A stretch of 64,000 nucleotides of DNA from Confluentibacter flavum (GTDB taxonomy: Bacteria; Bacteroidota; Bacteroidia; Flavobacteriales; Flavobacteriaceae): positions 186,001 to 250,000 of the forward strand of contig NZ_PJEO01000056.1 of assembly GCF_002843175.1 (NCBI RefSeq), written 5' to 3'. The notes under the pieces are model-generated. The model did no database searches. It had not been told where the DNA came from and saw only the letters and a list, made by a program, of their open reading frames with translations. The first letter of the stretch is position 1, and every line of letters starts with the position of its first letter. Position numbers and translations under genes: made by a program. Below, piece by piece: positions 27,706 through 36,682 of the stretch.

Positions 27706-28365
27706 ATGAAACTTTCAGAATACATTATTAACGACATAAAACCTTTAAATAGGAATAGTAAAATAAGTGATTTGCAGCTGATGTTCAATCAACTTACTTA
27801 TTCACACATTCCCGTTGAAAATGACGATCATATTTATTTGGGTTGTTTTTCTGAAACTGATGCTCATTGTTTTGAAAGCGACAAAGCGTTAAGTGAGTTT
27901 ACCAATGCCCTAGAGGATTTTTTTGTTAGAAACACCACCCTTTGGTTAGATGTTTTAGAAGCTTTTGCCAGAAACTCTGCCAATATTATGCCTGTTTTAG
28001 ATGAGAAAAATAAATACTTAGGCTATTATGAACTCAATGATATTATAAGCCTGTTTGGTGATTCACCATTTTTTACTGCTCCTGGTGGTATTTTAGTTAT
28101 AGAGAAAGGCATAAATGATTATTCATTTAGTGAGATAAGTCAAATTGTAGAGTCAAATAATGGAAAAATCCTAGGTGCTTTTGTATCTAGAATAAAAAAT
28201 GACGTTATACAAATAACCATTAAAATTGGCAATGTTGGCTTAAGTTCCATCATTCATACTTTTAGACGCTACAGCTATAATATAGTCTCTGGACATGAAG
28301 AAGATAGTTATACGGAGAGTCTTAAAGAACGATCGGATTATTTGAATAAATATTTAAATATATAA
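27706..28365 (+). CDS. CBS domain-containing protein
   Basis: A 219-residue protein with a CBS pair (about 1-125; IINDIKPLNRNSKISDLQ at the start and NSANIMPVLDEKNKYLGYYE in the second motif) and a C-terminal ACT-like region. This resembles AcuB-type proteins, which sense adenine nucleotides or similar ligands. It is followed after 3 bp by nadK, so it may tune NAD(P) supply or simply share transcription. This CBS-nadK-DUF6089-uppS-bamA order is, from family knowledge, common in Flavobacteriaceae. Confidence 0.85.
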   Translation: MKLSEYIINDIKPLNRNSKISDLQLMFNQLTYSHIPVENDDHIYLGCFSETDAHCFESDKALSEFTNALEDFFVRNTTLWLDVLEAFARNSANIMPVLDEKNKYLGYYELNDIISLFGDSPFFTAPGGILVIEKGINDYSFSEISQIVESNNGKILGAFVSRIKNDVIQITIKIGNVGLSSIIHTFRRYSYNIVSGHEEDSYTESLKERSDYLNKYLNI

Positions 28366-28368
28366 TGT

Positions 28369-29250
28369 ATGAAGGTTGCCGTTTTTGGAAGATTTTACAA
28401 CAAAACCACGTCTAGTTCTGTTGAAACATTATTTAATTACTTATTAAAAAAAGATGTTGATGCCTATATAGAAACCGAATTCTATAACATTATAAAAGCG
28501 GCAGCCCCTAATAATAATTATTCTAACTTTAAAACATTTGATGACCTAGACAAATCCTTTGATTTGCTTGTTAGCGTTGGTGGCGATGGCACAATTTTAA
28601 GGGCCATTACCTTTGTTAAAGATATTGATATTCCTATTATTGGCATTAACACAGGTCGTTTAGGTTTTTTGGCAACCATTCAAGTGGATGGTATAGAAAG
28701 TGCCATTCAAGATATAATTGACGGTAAATATACTATTTCAGAACGCACATTATTATCCGTGGAAACCATTCCAGAAAATGAAGACATCACCTCACTTAAC
28801 TTTGCCTTAAATGAAATAGCCGTAAATAGAAAAAATACGACGTCAATGATATCGGTAGAAACCTATTTAAATGGGGAATATTTAACATCATACTGGAGTG
28901 ATGGTCTTATAGTTTCTTCACCAACTGGCTCAACAGGTTATTCATTAAGTTGTGGCGGTCCCGTTATAACACCCAATACCAATAGCTTTGTTTTAACACC
29001 TATTGCACCACATAATTTAAGCGCACGCCCTTTAGTAATACCAGATTCTACAGAAATCCACCTTAAAGTTGCGGGAAGAGAGGATAATCATTTAATATCG
29101 CTAGACTCTAGGATTGCTACCCTAGATAATAATACACTTATAATAATTAAAAAAGCGCCATTTAAAATTAAAATGATCGATTTATTAAATGAAAGCTTTT
29201 TGGATACCCTTCGCAAAAAACTTCTTTGGGGAGAAGATACACGTAATTAA
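28369..29250 (+). CDS. nadK: NAD kinase
   Basis: A 293-residue enzyme that phosphorylates NAD to NADP. The GGDGT motif (71-75), the following NTGRLGFLA, and the C-terminal glycine-rich segments (YWSDGLIVSSPTGSTGYSLS and ITPIAPHNLSARPLV-like PIAPHNLSARPLVI) are intact. It starts 3 bp after the CBS gene. It ends 99 bp before the DUF6089 gene, which has its own promoter. Confidence 0.95.
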   Translation: MKVAVFGRFYNKTTSSSVETLFNYLLKKDVDAYIETEFYNIIKAAAPNNNYSNFKTFDDLDKSFDLLVSVGGDGTILRAITFVKDIDIPIIGINTGRLGFLATIQVDGIESAIQDIIDGKYTISERTLLSVETIPENEDITSLNFALNEIAVNRKNTTSMISVETYLNGEYLTSYWSDGLIVSSPTGSTGYSLSCGGPVITPNTNSFVLTPIAPHNLSARPLVIPDSTEIHLKVAGREDNHLISLDSRIATLDNNTLIIIKKAPFKIKMIDLLNESFLDTLRKKLLWGEDTRN

Positions 29251-29300
29251 ACAATAATTTTCAGTAAATGTTGTTTTAAACTCATACAAATCAACTCAAA

Positions 29301-29332
29301 TTGCTTTGGGCTAATCTTATTTATTATATTTG
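29301..29332 (+). promoter_or_regulatory. Promoter upstream of the DUF6089-uppS-bamA genes
   Basis: TTG (29301-29303), a 21-nt spacer and TATATTTG (29325-29332) match the consensus. The predicted transcript starts near 29339, giving a leader of only about 10 nt before the DUF6089 start codon. This would drive the outer-membrane biogenesis genes independently of nadK. Confidence 0.55.
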
Positions 29333-29349
29333 CAAACTTTTAATTTCTT

Positions 29350-30036
29350 ATGAGGTATATAACCATAATTATTATAAGCATTTTAACCATTCAATATAGT
29401 CATTCACAAATCAATGAGCTTGGTGTGTATGTTGGTGGCAGTAATTTTATTGGTGATATTGGCGCTACAAATTATATATCGCCCAATCAATTGGCTTTTG
29501 GTGCGGTTTATAGATGGAACAGGAGTTCAAGACACTCCTATAGAGCTACATTGATTTTTACCGATTTAGAAGGCGATGATTTAAAATCTGATGATCCAAG
29601 GCGCACCCAAAGAGGCGATGATTTTACCAATAAAATTATAGAAGCTTCAGTTGGCATGGAGCTCACTTTTTTTGATTTCGATTTACATTCTGGAGAAAAA
29701 TTATCAACTCCTTATTTATATTCAGGAATAACTGTTGCAAATTATGATGATTATTATTTTCAAAATGGTGTTCAAACATCTGAAAATGGTTCAAGTTGGG
29801 CATTTGGAATTCCAATGGCTATAGGCTTTAAAACCACATTTATTGATAACTTTGTATTAAGTGTTGAAGTCGGCGCACGTTATACATTCACTGATGCCAT
29901 TGACGGAAACCTTCCTAATAATCCAAACCATTTAGCAAATAGATTTGGCAATATTAATAATAACGACTGGTATGTCTTTTCAGGTATTATATTAACCTAT
30001 ACCTTTGGGCAAAACCCCTGTTATTGTGTAAATTAA
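29350..30036 (+). CDS. DUF6089 family outer-membrane beta-barrel protein
   Basis: A 228-residue exported protein with a signal peptide (about 1-20, ending YSHSQ). It then has alternating beta strands with the DUF6089 start INELGVYVGGSNFIGDIGAT, and ends in a strand VFSGIILTYTFG followed by NPCYCVN. This is the small barrel usually encoded directly upstream of uppS in this phylum; its function is not established. It lies 3 bp from uppS. Confidence 0.85.
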   Translation: MRYITIIIISILTIQYSHSQINELGVYVGGSNFIGDIGATNYISPNQLAFGAVYRWNRSSRHSYRATLIFTDLEGDDLKSDDPRRTQRGDDFTNKIIEASVGMELTFFDFDLHSGEKLSTPYLYSGITVANYDDYYFQNGVQTSENGSSWAFGIPMAIGFKTTFIDNFVLSVEVGARYTFTDAIDGNLPNNPNHLANRFGNINNNDWYVFSGIILTYTFGQNPCYCVN

Positions 30037-30039
30037 AAA

Positions 30040-30780
30040 ATGAACTCACTAGAAAGCATACAAGCCAAAAAATTACCAAAACACGTTGCCATTATTATGG
30101 ATGGCAATGGGCGTTGGGCAAAACAACATGGCATGATGCGTACTTTTGGTCATGAAAATGGTGCTAAAGCCGTTAAGCAAGTCGTTGAGGGCAGTGCCGA
30201 ACTTGGTATAGAAAACCTAACACTTTATGCGTTTTCTACAGAAAACTGGAACCGCCCAAAATTTGAAGTGGACACACTTATGAAATTATTAATCTCTTCT
30301 TTAAGAAAAGAAATAAAATCACTTCATGAAAACAACATAAAATTATTGGCTATAGGCACATTAGATACACTTCCTTCCAAGGTAAACAAGGAATTATTGG
30401 AAGTTATTGAAAAAACCAAGAACAACAATAGAATGACTTTAACCATCGCCCTAAGCTATGGTTCGCGGGAGGAACTTATAAATACAATAAAAGAAATTAG
30501 TTTTAAAGTTAAAAATAATATAATTTCGGCCGAAAAAATTGATGAATCAATTATAAATGAGCATCTTTACACGCGAAATTTACCAGACGTAGATTTACTT
30601 ATAAGAACAAGCGGGGAGCAACGAATAAGTAACTTTTTACTATGGCAAATAGCTTATGCCGAATTGTATTTTACTGATACACTTTGGCCTGATTTTACTA
30701 AGCAACATTTGCATGAAGCTATTATTGAATATCAAAAAAGAGAAAGACGATTTGGGAAAACTAGTGAACAACTTAGCTAA
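30040..30780 (+). CDS. uppS: Isoprenyl transferase (undecaprenyl diphosphate synthase)
   Basis: A 246-residue cis-prenyltransferase that makes the C55 lipid carrier for peptidoglycan and surface glycans. The catalytic motif HVAIIMDGNGRWAKQHG (D21), TLYAFSTENWNRP, the RTSGEQRISNFLLWQ substrate loop and the FxPxxWPDF region (YFTDTLWPDF) are complete. The bamA frame opens inside its 3' end. Its product supports the same envelope served by bamA and murI downstream. Confidence 0.95.
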   Translation: MNSLESIQAKKLPKHVAIIMDGNGRWAKQHGMMRTFGHENGAKAVKQVVEGSAELGIENLTLYAFSTENWNRPKFEVDTLMKLLISSLRKEIKSLHENNIKLLAIGTLDTLPSKVNKELLEVIEKTKNNNRMTLTIALSYGSREELINTIKEISFKVKNNIISAEKIDESIINEHLYTRNLPDVDLLIRTSGEQRISNFLLWQIAYAELYFTDTLWPDFTKQHLHEAIIEYQKRERRFGKTSEQLS

Positions 30781-33352
30781 TAAACTACCTATAAAAACAT
30801 ATATAAAACAATGCATTGTACTATTTATAGTTGCAATCAGTTTTAATGTATCGGCACAAGACCCATACGATGCTGGTAAAAAATACACATTAGGAGGTGT
30901 TTCTGTTTCTGGCAATACAACATTTAACGAACAAACTATTGTAGCCTATTCTAAATTAAGTGAAGGCCAAGAAGTTACCATTCCTGGAGAAGAAATAGGT
31001 ACTGCCATTAAAAAACTTTGGGGCTCTAATTTATTTAGTGATATAGAAATTTATATCACGAAAATTGAAGGCAACGTCGCTTACTTAGAAATTCGTCTTT
31101 CAGATTTACCACAGCTTAATGAAGTTAAAATCAATGGTGTAAAAAAAGGAAAAATTGAAGGCATTATAAAGGAAAACAAATTAGAGAAGGGCACAAAAGT
31201 AACCGAAAACCTTAAAGCTACAACAAAAAATTATCTAACTACAAAATATCAAAAAGAAGGCTTTTACAATACCAAAGTTAACATAAATGCTGTTGATGTA
31301 AAAGACTCTCTTCAAATAGCGCGTGTTAACATGGTTGTTAATATTGACAAGGGCAAAAAAGTAAAAATTAAGGATATCATTATTTCGGGAAATGAAGCTT
31401 TAAGCGATAAAAAGCTTAGAAAAAGCATGAAAAAAACCAAACAAATAAATCCTATACGTATTTTAAAACGTTCAAAATATGTAGAAAAAGATTATGAAGA
31501 AGATTTAACAAAACTTATAGATGCCTATAAGGAAAACGGCTATAGAGATGCACGTGTTTTATCTGACAGCTTAATTGTAAATGACGATAAAACCATTTCC
31601 CTTCAAATAAATTTGGAAGAAGGCGAACAATATAAATTTGGCGATATCACATTTATTGGCAACACTGTATATACTAACCAGCAATTAAACAGGGTTCTTC
31701 GTATTAATAAAGGAGACACTTATAATGGGGTGCTTTTACAGGAACGGATTCAAGATGAAAGCCCTGATGCTGATGACATAGCTAATGCATACCAAAACTA
31801 TGGTTATTTATTTTCAAAAATAGACCCCGTTGAAGTAAGTGCAGATAACAATGTAATTGATTTGGAAATAAGAATCATTGAAGGGAAACCCGCCTATTTT
31901 AATAACGTATCCGTAGTTGGTAACGATAAAACCAACGATCATGTTATTTATAGAATGTTACGTACACTTCCAGGACAACTGTACAGTAAAGCCAATGTGG
32001 TACGTACCGTAAGAGAACTTGGGCAATTAGGATTTTTTGATGCTCAAGAAATTTCTCCAGACTTCAAGAATGTAAATCCAAACGAAGGCACTATAGATAT
32101 GGAATATTCCGTAAAAGAAACAGGGTCTAGCCAAATTGAACTTCAAGGTGGTTATGGTGGCGGTGGCTTTATTGGTACTTTGGGTCTATCATTTAATAAT
32201 TTTTCTATAAAAGATATTTTCAATAAGGATGCATATAAGCCTATCCCCATGGGTGATGGCCAAAAATTGGCATTACGTTTACAGGCAAGCCAATTTTTCC
32301 AGACCTATAGTTTTTCATTTTCTGAACCTTGGTTAGGCGGCAAAAGACCCGTTCAGTTTTCTACATCTTTATCACAAACAAAACAATTTCTTTACAACTA
32401 TCAAACTAGAAGGGCTGATAAAAATCAAAGTTTTAATATTACTGGTATTTCTGTTGGTTTAGCAAGACGATTATCTGTACCTGATGATTATTTCACACTA
32501 TCTCAAGCGATTAGTTTTCAACTTTATGATTTAAATAATTACAATACAGGGCTATTTACGTTTGGCAATGGTACTTCAAGAAACTTGTCTTATACAGTAG
32601 GTCTAAGTAGAGATGACACCAAAATTGACCCTATTTACCCAATAGGGGGTTCCAGATTTGGTGTTACTGCCAAGTTATCAATACCATATTCTTTATTTGA
32701 TGGAGTTGATTATAAGGCATTAAGCAATGAATATGATCTATTAGACAAAAGCATTCCTGCCGATTATACCAGAGCTGGAGAAATTGATCAAGAACGTTAT
32801 AAATGGTTGGAATTTTATAAAGTTAGCTTCAAAGGTGAATGGTTTACCCAAATCACTAAAAATTTAGTTTTAAAACCAAATGTGGAATTTGGGTTTTTAG
32901 GTGCCTACAATAATGATAGAGGGGTAATACCTTTTGAACGTTACTTTGTAGGAGGTGACGGTATGGCCAATTTTGCGATGGATGGCAGGGAAGTCATTCA
33001 ATTAAGAGGTTACCCAAACCAATCCATACAACCTTTGGATAGAGACGGCAACACCACTAATGATGGCGCAACTATATACAACAAATTTTCATTAGAATTA
33101 CGTTATCCTATTACATTAAAAGCGTCGGCTAAAATTTATGCCCTGGCTTTTATGGAAGGAGGCTCTGCTTATAATAGCTTTAAAGATTACAATCCTTTTA
33201 ACCTTTATCGTTCCGCTGGTTTGGGCGTTCGTATTTTCATGCCTGCATTTGGTTTATTGGGTATAGATTTTGGACATGGATTCGATCCTTTATTTGGAGA
33301 AACCGGCAGTCATGGCTGGGAAACCCACTTTATTATTGGACAACAATTTTAA
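30764..33352 (+). CDS. bamA: Outer-membrane protein assembly factor BamA
   Basis: An outer-membrane insertase with about five POTRA domains and a C-terminal barrel with GLGVRIFMPAFGLLGIDFG near the end and the signature-type final strand (HFIIGQQF). A signal peptide ends at NVSAQ. The start is uncertain. I choose GTG at 30764 (about 862 residues), which puts a plausible short basic N-terminus before the hydrophobic core and overlaps uppS by 17 bp. An ATG at 30713 would overlap by 68 bp. The ATG at 30656 lies far inside uppS. It is followed by two skp-like genes, so a classic assembly cluster. Confidence 0.92.
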   Translation: MNNLANKLPIKTYIKQCIVLFIVAISFNVSAQDPYDAGKKYTLGGVSVSGNTTFNEQTIVAYSKLSEGQEVTIPGEEIGTAIKKLWGSNLFSDIEIYITKIEGNVAYLEIRLSDLPQLNEVKINGVKKGKIEGIIKENKLEKGTKVTENLKATTKNYLTTKYQKEGFYNTKVNINAVDVKDSLQIARVNMVVNIDKGKKVKIKDIIISGNEALSDKKLRKSMKKTKQINPIRILKRSKYVEKDYEEDLTKLIDAYKENGYRDARVLSDSLIVNDDKTISLQINLEEGEQYKFGDITFIGNTVYTNQQLNRVLRINKGDTYNGVLLQERIQDESPDADDIANAYQNYGYLFSKIDPVEVSADNNVIDLEIRIIEGKPAYFNNVSVVGNDKTNDHVIYRMLRTLPGQLYSKANVVRTVRELGQLGFFDAQEISPDFKNVNPNEGTIDMEYSVKETGSSQIELQGGYGGGGFIGTLGLSFNNFSIKDIFNKDAYKPIPMGDGQKLALRLQASQFFQTYSFSFSEPWLGGKRPVQFSTSLSQTKQFLYNYQTRRADKNQSFNITGISVGLARRLSVPDDYFTLSQAISFQLYDLNNYNTGLFTFGNGTSRNLSYTVGLSRDDTKIDPIYPIGGSRFGVTAKLSIPYSLFDGVDYKALSNEYDLLDKSIPADYTRAGEIDQERYKWLEFYKVSFKGEWFTQITKNLVLKPNVEFGFLGAYNNDRGVIPFERYFVGGDGMANFAMDGREVIQLRGYPNQSIQPLDRDGNTTNDGATIYNKFSLELRYPITLKASAKIYALAFMEGGSAYNSFKDYNPFNLYRSAGLGVRIFMPAFGLLGIDFGHGFDPLFGETGSHGWETHFIIGQQF

Positions 33353-33625
33353 GAAAAAATTTTTGGCACGATATTTTCTATTATCAATTTAATTATTTGA
33401 ACCAAGAATTAAAATTTTTAAGATTTAATTTCGTTAATTTTGAAATGAGCAATCTAAAATTTTTTATGACATTAAAAATATTTACTTTGCGAATTGCATC
33501 TGACAATAAAAACAATTGAAACAATCAGATGAAAATACAATTCAAAAAAAGGTAATAGGTTTCAAATAAAATCATTTGTCTTTTTAGAATTTATATGATG
33601 ATAAATTATAAAATAAAATCAACTG

Positions 33626-34615
33626 ATGAAACATAACGTTCTTTTTTTATTGACATTAGTTCTCATGTGTAGCTTGTATTCAAACGCTCAACGTGGCGTA
33701 AGAATTGCTTATATAGACACCGAATATATTCTAGAAAACGTGCCCGAATATCAAGAATCCATGGTACAGCTTGATAATAAAGCCCAAGATTGGAAAAATG
33801 AAATTCAAACGAAACTTTTAGATATTGAACAAAAACGAAAAAATTTAAGCAACGAGAAAGCATTATTAACAAAGGAACTTATTGATGAACGCGAAGAAGA
33901 TATTGCTTTTGAAGAAAATGAAATATTAGATTATCAACAAAAACGGTTTGGCCCCAATGGTGATTTAATGATTCAAAAAAAACAATTGATGCAACCCATT
34001 CAAGATCAAATTTTTTCAGCAGTTCAAGATTTGGCAGCCAGCAGAACATATGATTTCATTTTTGATAAATCATCTGATGCTGTTATGCTATATTCAGCAA
34101 AACAATTTGATTTAAGCGAACAGGTTTTAAGAAGTATTACAAGAGCTTCAAAACGAACACAGGCAGAAACAAAAGCAGAACTTAGAGCCGCTGAAGATGA
34201 AGAATTGATTCCTGAAATTAATGAAGAACTAGAAGCGCGCGAAAAAGCATTAGAAGAAAAGAAAGAAGAACGTGAAAGTGCCATAGAAAAACGTAGGCAA
34301 GAAATTTTAGAAGCTCGTGAAGCCAAACAAAAAGAAGCAGAAGCAAGACGTCAGCAGATATTAGAAGAACGTGAAAAGGCCAAACAAGAAAAACTAGAAG
34401 CAAGAAATACTAGTACAACAAATTCTGTAAGTGACCCTGAAAATACTACTACCGAGGCCAACAAGGTAGAAACCAAAACAAGGGAACAACTTATAGAAGA
34501 AAACAGACAAAAAAAATTAGCAGAACGAGAAGCCAGAATCAAAGAACTAGAGGCTAAAAAGAAACAAATTTTAGAAGACCGACAAAAAACAAAAGATAGT
34601 ATAAACAATAATTAA
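33626..34615 (+). CDS. OmpH/Skp family periplasmic chaperone with long charged tail
   Basis: A 329-residue exported protein. After a signal peptide (about 1-21) the OmpH domain (RIAYIDTEYILENVPEYQES to about residue 170) is followed by about 150 residues rich in E, K, R and Q (for example RREQI-type runs LEAREAKQKEAEARRQQIL), likely a long coiled coil. Skp chaperones carry unfolded outer-membrane proteins across the periplasm to BamA. It is about twice the usual 160-180 residues. It follows bamA after a 273-bp AT-rich gap with a candidate -7 box TAATTTTG at 33435-33442. Confidence 0.88.
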   Translation: MKHNVLFLLTLVLMCSLYSNAQRGVRIAYIDTEYILENVPEYQESMVQLDNKAQDWKNEIQTKLLDIEQKRKNLSNEKALLTKELIDEREEDIAFEENEILDYQQKRFGPNGDLMIQKKQLMQPIQDQIFSAVQDLAASRTYDFIFDKSSDAVMLYSAKQFDLSEQVLRSITRASKRTQAETKAELRAAEDEELIPEINEELEAREKALEEKKEERESAIEKRRQEILEAREAKQKEAEARRQQILEEREKAKQEKLEARNTSTTNSVSDPENTTTEANKVETKTREQLIEENRQKKLAEREARIKELEAKKKQILEDRQKTKDSINNN

Positions 34616-34646
34616 ATAATTTATAACACATTAATATACATTTAAA

Positions 34647-35153
34647 ATGAAACAATTAAAAACCCTATTATTAGCAACAGTATTATGCATTGGAACCGTA
34701 AGTTTTACATACGCTCAAAGCAAAATTGCACATATAAACACCAATGAATTGATTATTGCCATGCCAGAAATGAAAGCTGCTCAAACTGAACTTGAAGCCC
34801 TTTCCAAAACATACCAAACAGATTTACAAAGCATGGGTACAGAATTACAAAAAAAATCTGAGCAATATAATGCCGAAGCTGCTACTAAAACACAAGAAGA
34901 GAATGCTAAAAGAGAGCAAGAATTAATGACTATGGAGCAAAATGCGCGTCAGTTTCAAACTAAAGCACAACAAGATTTAGAAGAAAAACGAGAAACTCTA
35001 TTTAAACCTATTACAGAAAAAGCGAGAGCTGCTATCTTAAAAGTAGGTAGAGCACAAGGTTTTGAATATGTTTTAGACTCGGGTGTAGGCGTCACTATCG
35101 TAGCCGATGGTAAAGATTTACTGAATGATGTGAAAAAGGAATTAGGTATCTAA
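34647..35153 (+). CDS. OmpH/Skp family periplasmic chaperone
   Basis: A 168-residue protein of normal family length. It has a signal peptide ending SFTYAQ, KIAHINTNELIIAMPEMKAA at the base of the tentacle domain, a long helical middle part (TEAATKTQEENAKREQEL-type sequence) and the closing strand FEYVLDSGVGVTIVADGKDL. It starts 31 bp after the longer paralogue, and the two probably form a duplicated Skp pair serving BamA. A strong terminator follows. Confidence 0.93.
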   Translation: MKQLKTLLLATVLCIGTVSFTYAQSKIAHINTNELIIAMPEMKAAQTELEALSKTYQTDLQSMGTELQKKSEQYNAEAATKTQEENAKREQELMTMEQNARQFQTKAQQDLEEKRETLFKPITEKARAAILKVGRAQGFEYVLDSGVGVTIVADGKDLLNDVKKELGI

Positions 35154-35176
35154 TTTTTAAACAAATAAAATTACTT

Positions 35177-35206
35177 AAAGCTGTCTTTTTATAAGACAGC
35201 TTTTTT
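35177..35206 (+). terminator. Terminator after the skp pair
   Basis: A perfect 11-bp stem, AAAGCTGTCTT (35177-35187) with AAGACAGCTTT (35193-35203), has loop TTTAT and a T run. The downstream murI start codon is only 15 bp away. The TATTTTTG at 35206-35213 overlaps the terminator tail. Confidence 0.87.
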
Positions 35207-35220
35207 ATTTTTGTTACACT

Positions 35221-36000
35221 ATGAGTACACAACCTATTGGCATTTTTGATTCCGGTGTTGGCGGCACGTCCATTTGGAAAGAAATCCATAAACTTTTGCC
35301 AGATGAAAATACTATTTATTTAGCCGATAGTGCTAATGCCCCTTACGGATTAAAAGGAAAAGAAACCATTATCAACTTAAGTATTAAAAATACTGAATAC
35401 TTGATTGATAAAGGTTGTAAACTTATCGTGGTGGCGTGCAATACCGCAACAACAAATGCTATTAGCATTTTAAGGGAAACATACAATATCCCTTTTATTG
35501 GTATTGAACCTGCCATTAAGCCCGCGGCATTAAATACACAAACTAAAGCCGTAGGCATCTTGGCTACCAAAGGAACGCTTACAAGTGAACTGTTTCATAA
35601 AACTACCAATTTATTTGCAAGTAATATTCAAGTAATTGAACGCATTGGCGAAGGCATTGTTGAACTTATAGAAAGCGGACAATTATACTCTAATGAAATG
35701 AGGGGTTTATTAAAAGTATATTTAAAACCCATGATAGATGCCAATATTGATTATTTGGTTTTAGGTTGTACACATTATCCCTATTTAATTCCGATGCTTG
35801 TTGATTTACTACCAAATCATGTTAAAATAATCGATTCCGGGGAAGCCGTAGCCAGGCAAACCAAAGCTGTTTTGGAACAACACGATTTACTAAACACTAA
35901 AAGAGTAAAGTCCAATATCCAATTTTTTACTAATGGAAATCCTGAGATTTTGCAATCGCTTTTAGAATCTAAATATAAAGTTGAGTATTTAGATTTTTAA
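35221..36000 (+). CDS. murI: Glutamate racemase
   Basis: A 259-residue cofactor-independent racemase that supplies D-glutamate for peptidoglycan. The start PIGIFDSGVGGTSIW (D10) and the two catalytic cysteines, C73 in VVACNTATTNA and C183 in LGCTHYPYL, are present. It is the last gene of the rightward envelope cluster, separated from the skp pair by a terminator, so it likely has its own start of transcription. It converges with the carbonic anhydrase-like gene. Confidence 0.95.
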   Translation: MSTQPIGIFDSGVGGTSIWKEIHKLLPDENTIYLADSANAPYGLKGKETIINLSIKNTEYLIDKGCKLIVVACNTATTNAISILRETYNIPFIGIEPAIKPAALNTQTKAVGILATKGTLTSELFHKTTNLFASNIQVIERIGEGIVELIESGQLYSNEMRGLLKVYLKPMIDANIDYLVLGCTHYPYLIPMLVDLLPNHVKIIDSGEAVARQTKAVLEQHDLLNTKRVKSNIQFFTNGNPEILQSLLESKYKVEYLDF

Positions 36001-36040
36001 ACTAAAAAACAGATTACAACTTGGTAATGCTCTAATTATG

Positions 36041-36066
36041 AGATTCCGAAACAAGTTCGGAATGAC
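36041..36066. repeat. Short palindromic repeat between convergent murI and carbonic anhydrase-like genes
   Basis: ATTCCGAA (36043-36050) and TTCGGAAT (36056-36063) form a hairpin with loop ACAAG, ending in GGAATGACA. The GAGATTCC...GGAATGAC form resembles dispersed palindromes common in flavobacterial intergenic regions. It may act as a bidirectional transcription stop; there is no clear T run. Confidence 0.5.
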
Positions 36067-36072
36067 AAACAA

Positions 36073-36588
36073 TTAATCCTTAAACCAACTCGAATATTTA
36101 ATGTAGTTATTGGCTATACGGTCTATCTCGCCAGAAATAAGTTCTTCACTTATGTCCTTAACTTTTTTTGCCGGAACACCTGCATAAATACTCCCCGCTT
36201 CTACCCGTGTGTTTTTTGTAACAACGGCACCTGCTGCTATAATACTGTTGCTCTCTACAACGCAATCGTCCATAATAATGCTGCCCATGCCCACTAATAC
36301 ATTATCATGAATGGTACAGCCATGTACTAGGGCATTGTGACCGATAGACACATTATTGCCAATGGTAGTTGGTGAGGTTTTATAAGTAGCATGAATAACG
36401 GCTCCGTCTTGAACATTCACCTTATTGCCCATTTTGATAAAGTGCACATCGCCACGAATTACGGCGTTAAACCAAACACTACATTGGGTTCCCATAACTA
36501 CATCGCCCACAATCGTAGCGTTCTCTGCTATGTAGCAATCTTCTGGTATTTGTGGAGATTTTCCGTTTACTGGTTTTATTATTGGCAT
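36073..36588 (-). CDS. Gamma-carbonic anhydrase family protein (PaaY/YrdA-like)
   Basis: A 171-residue left-handed beta-helix protein. Hexapeptide repeats (GDVVMGTQCSVWFNAVIRGD, IGNNVSIGHNALVHGC) carry histidines in the positions used for zinc binding in gamma-carbonic anhydrases (VIHATYKT, IGHNALVHGCTI). Family members may be carbonic anhydrases, thioesterases or have no known activity. It lies 94 bp downstream of the LytTR regulator and may be transcribed with it. Confidence 0.87.
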   Translation of the reverse strand: MPIIKPVNGKSPQIPEDCYIAENATIVGDVVMGTQCSVWFNAVIRGDVHFIKMGNKVNVQDGAVIHATYKTSPTTIGNNVSIGHNALVHGCTIHDNVLVGMGSIIMDDCVVESNSIIAAGAVVTKNTRVEAGSIYAGVPAKKVKDISEELISGEIDRIANNYIKYSSWFKD

Positions 36589-36682
36589 ATTAAATTGATT
36601 ATTTTCTATTTACTATTGAATATTACCTATTTTGAGAATTGGTATTCTTCAAACTGGGAAAAGGTTATCTAATTGTTCTTAA

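Noticed and set aside
27606-27788. 60-codon minus frame overlapping the start of the CBS gene
   Set aside because: It is antisense to a supported gene and its hydrophobic sequence is explained by the complementary strand.
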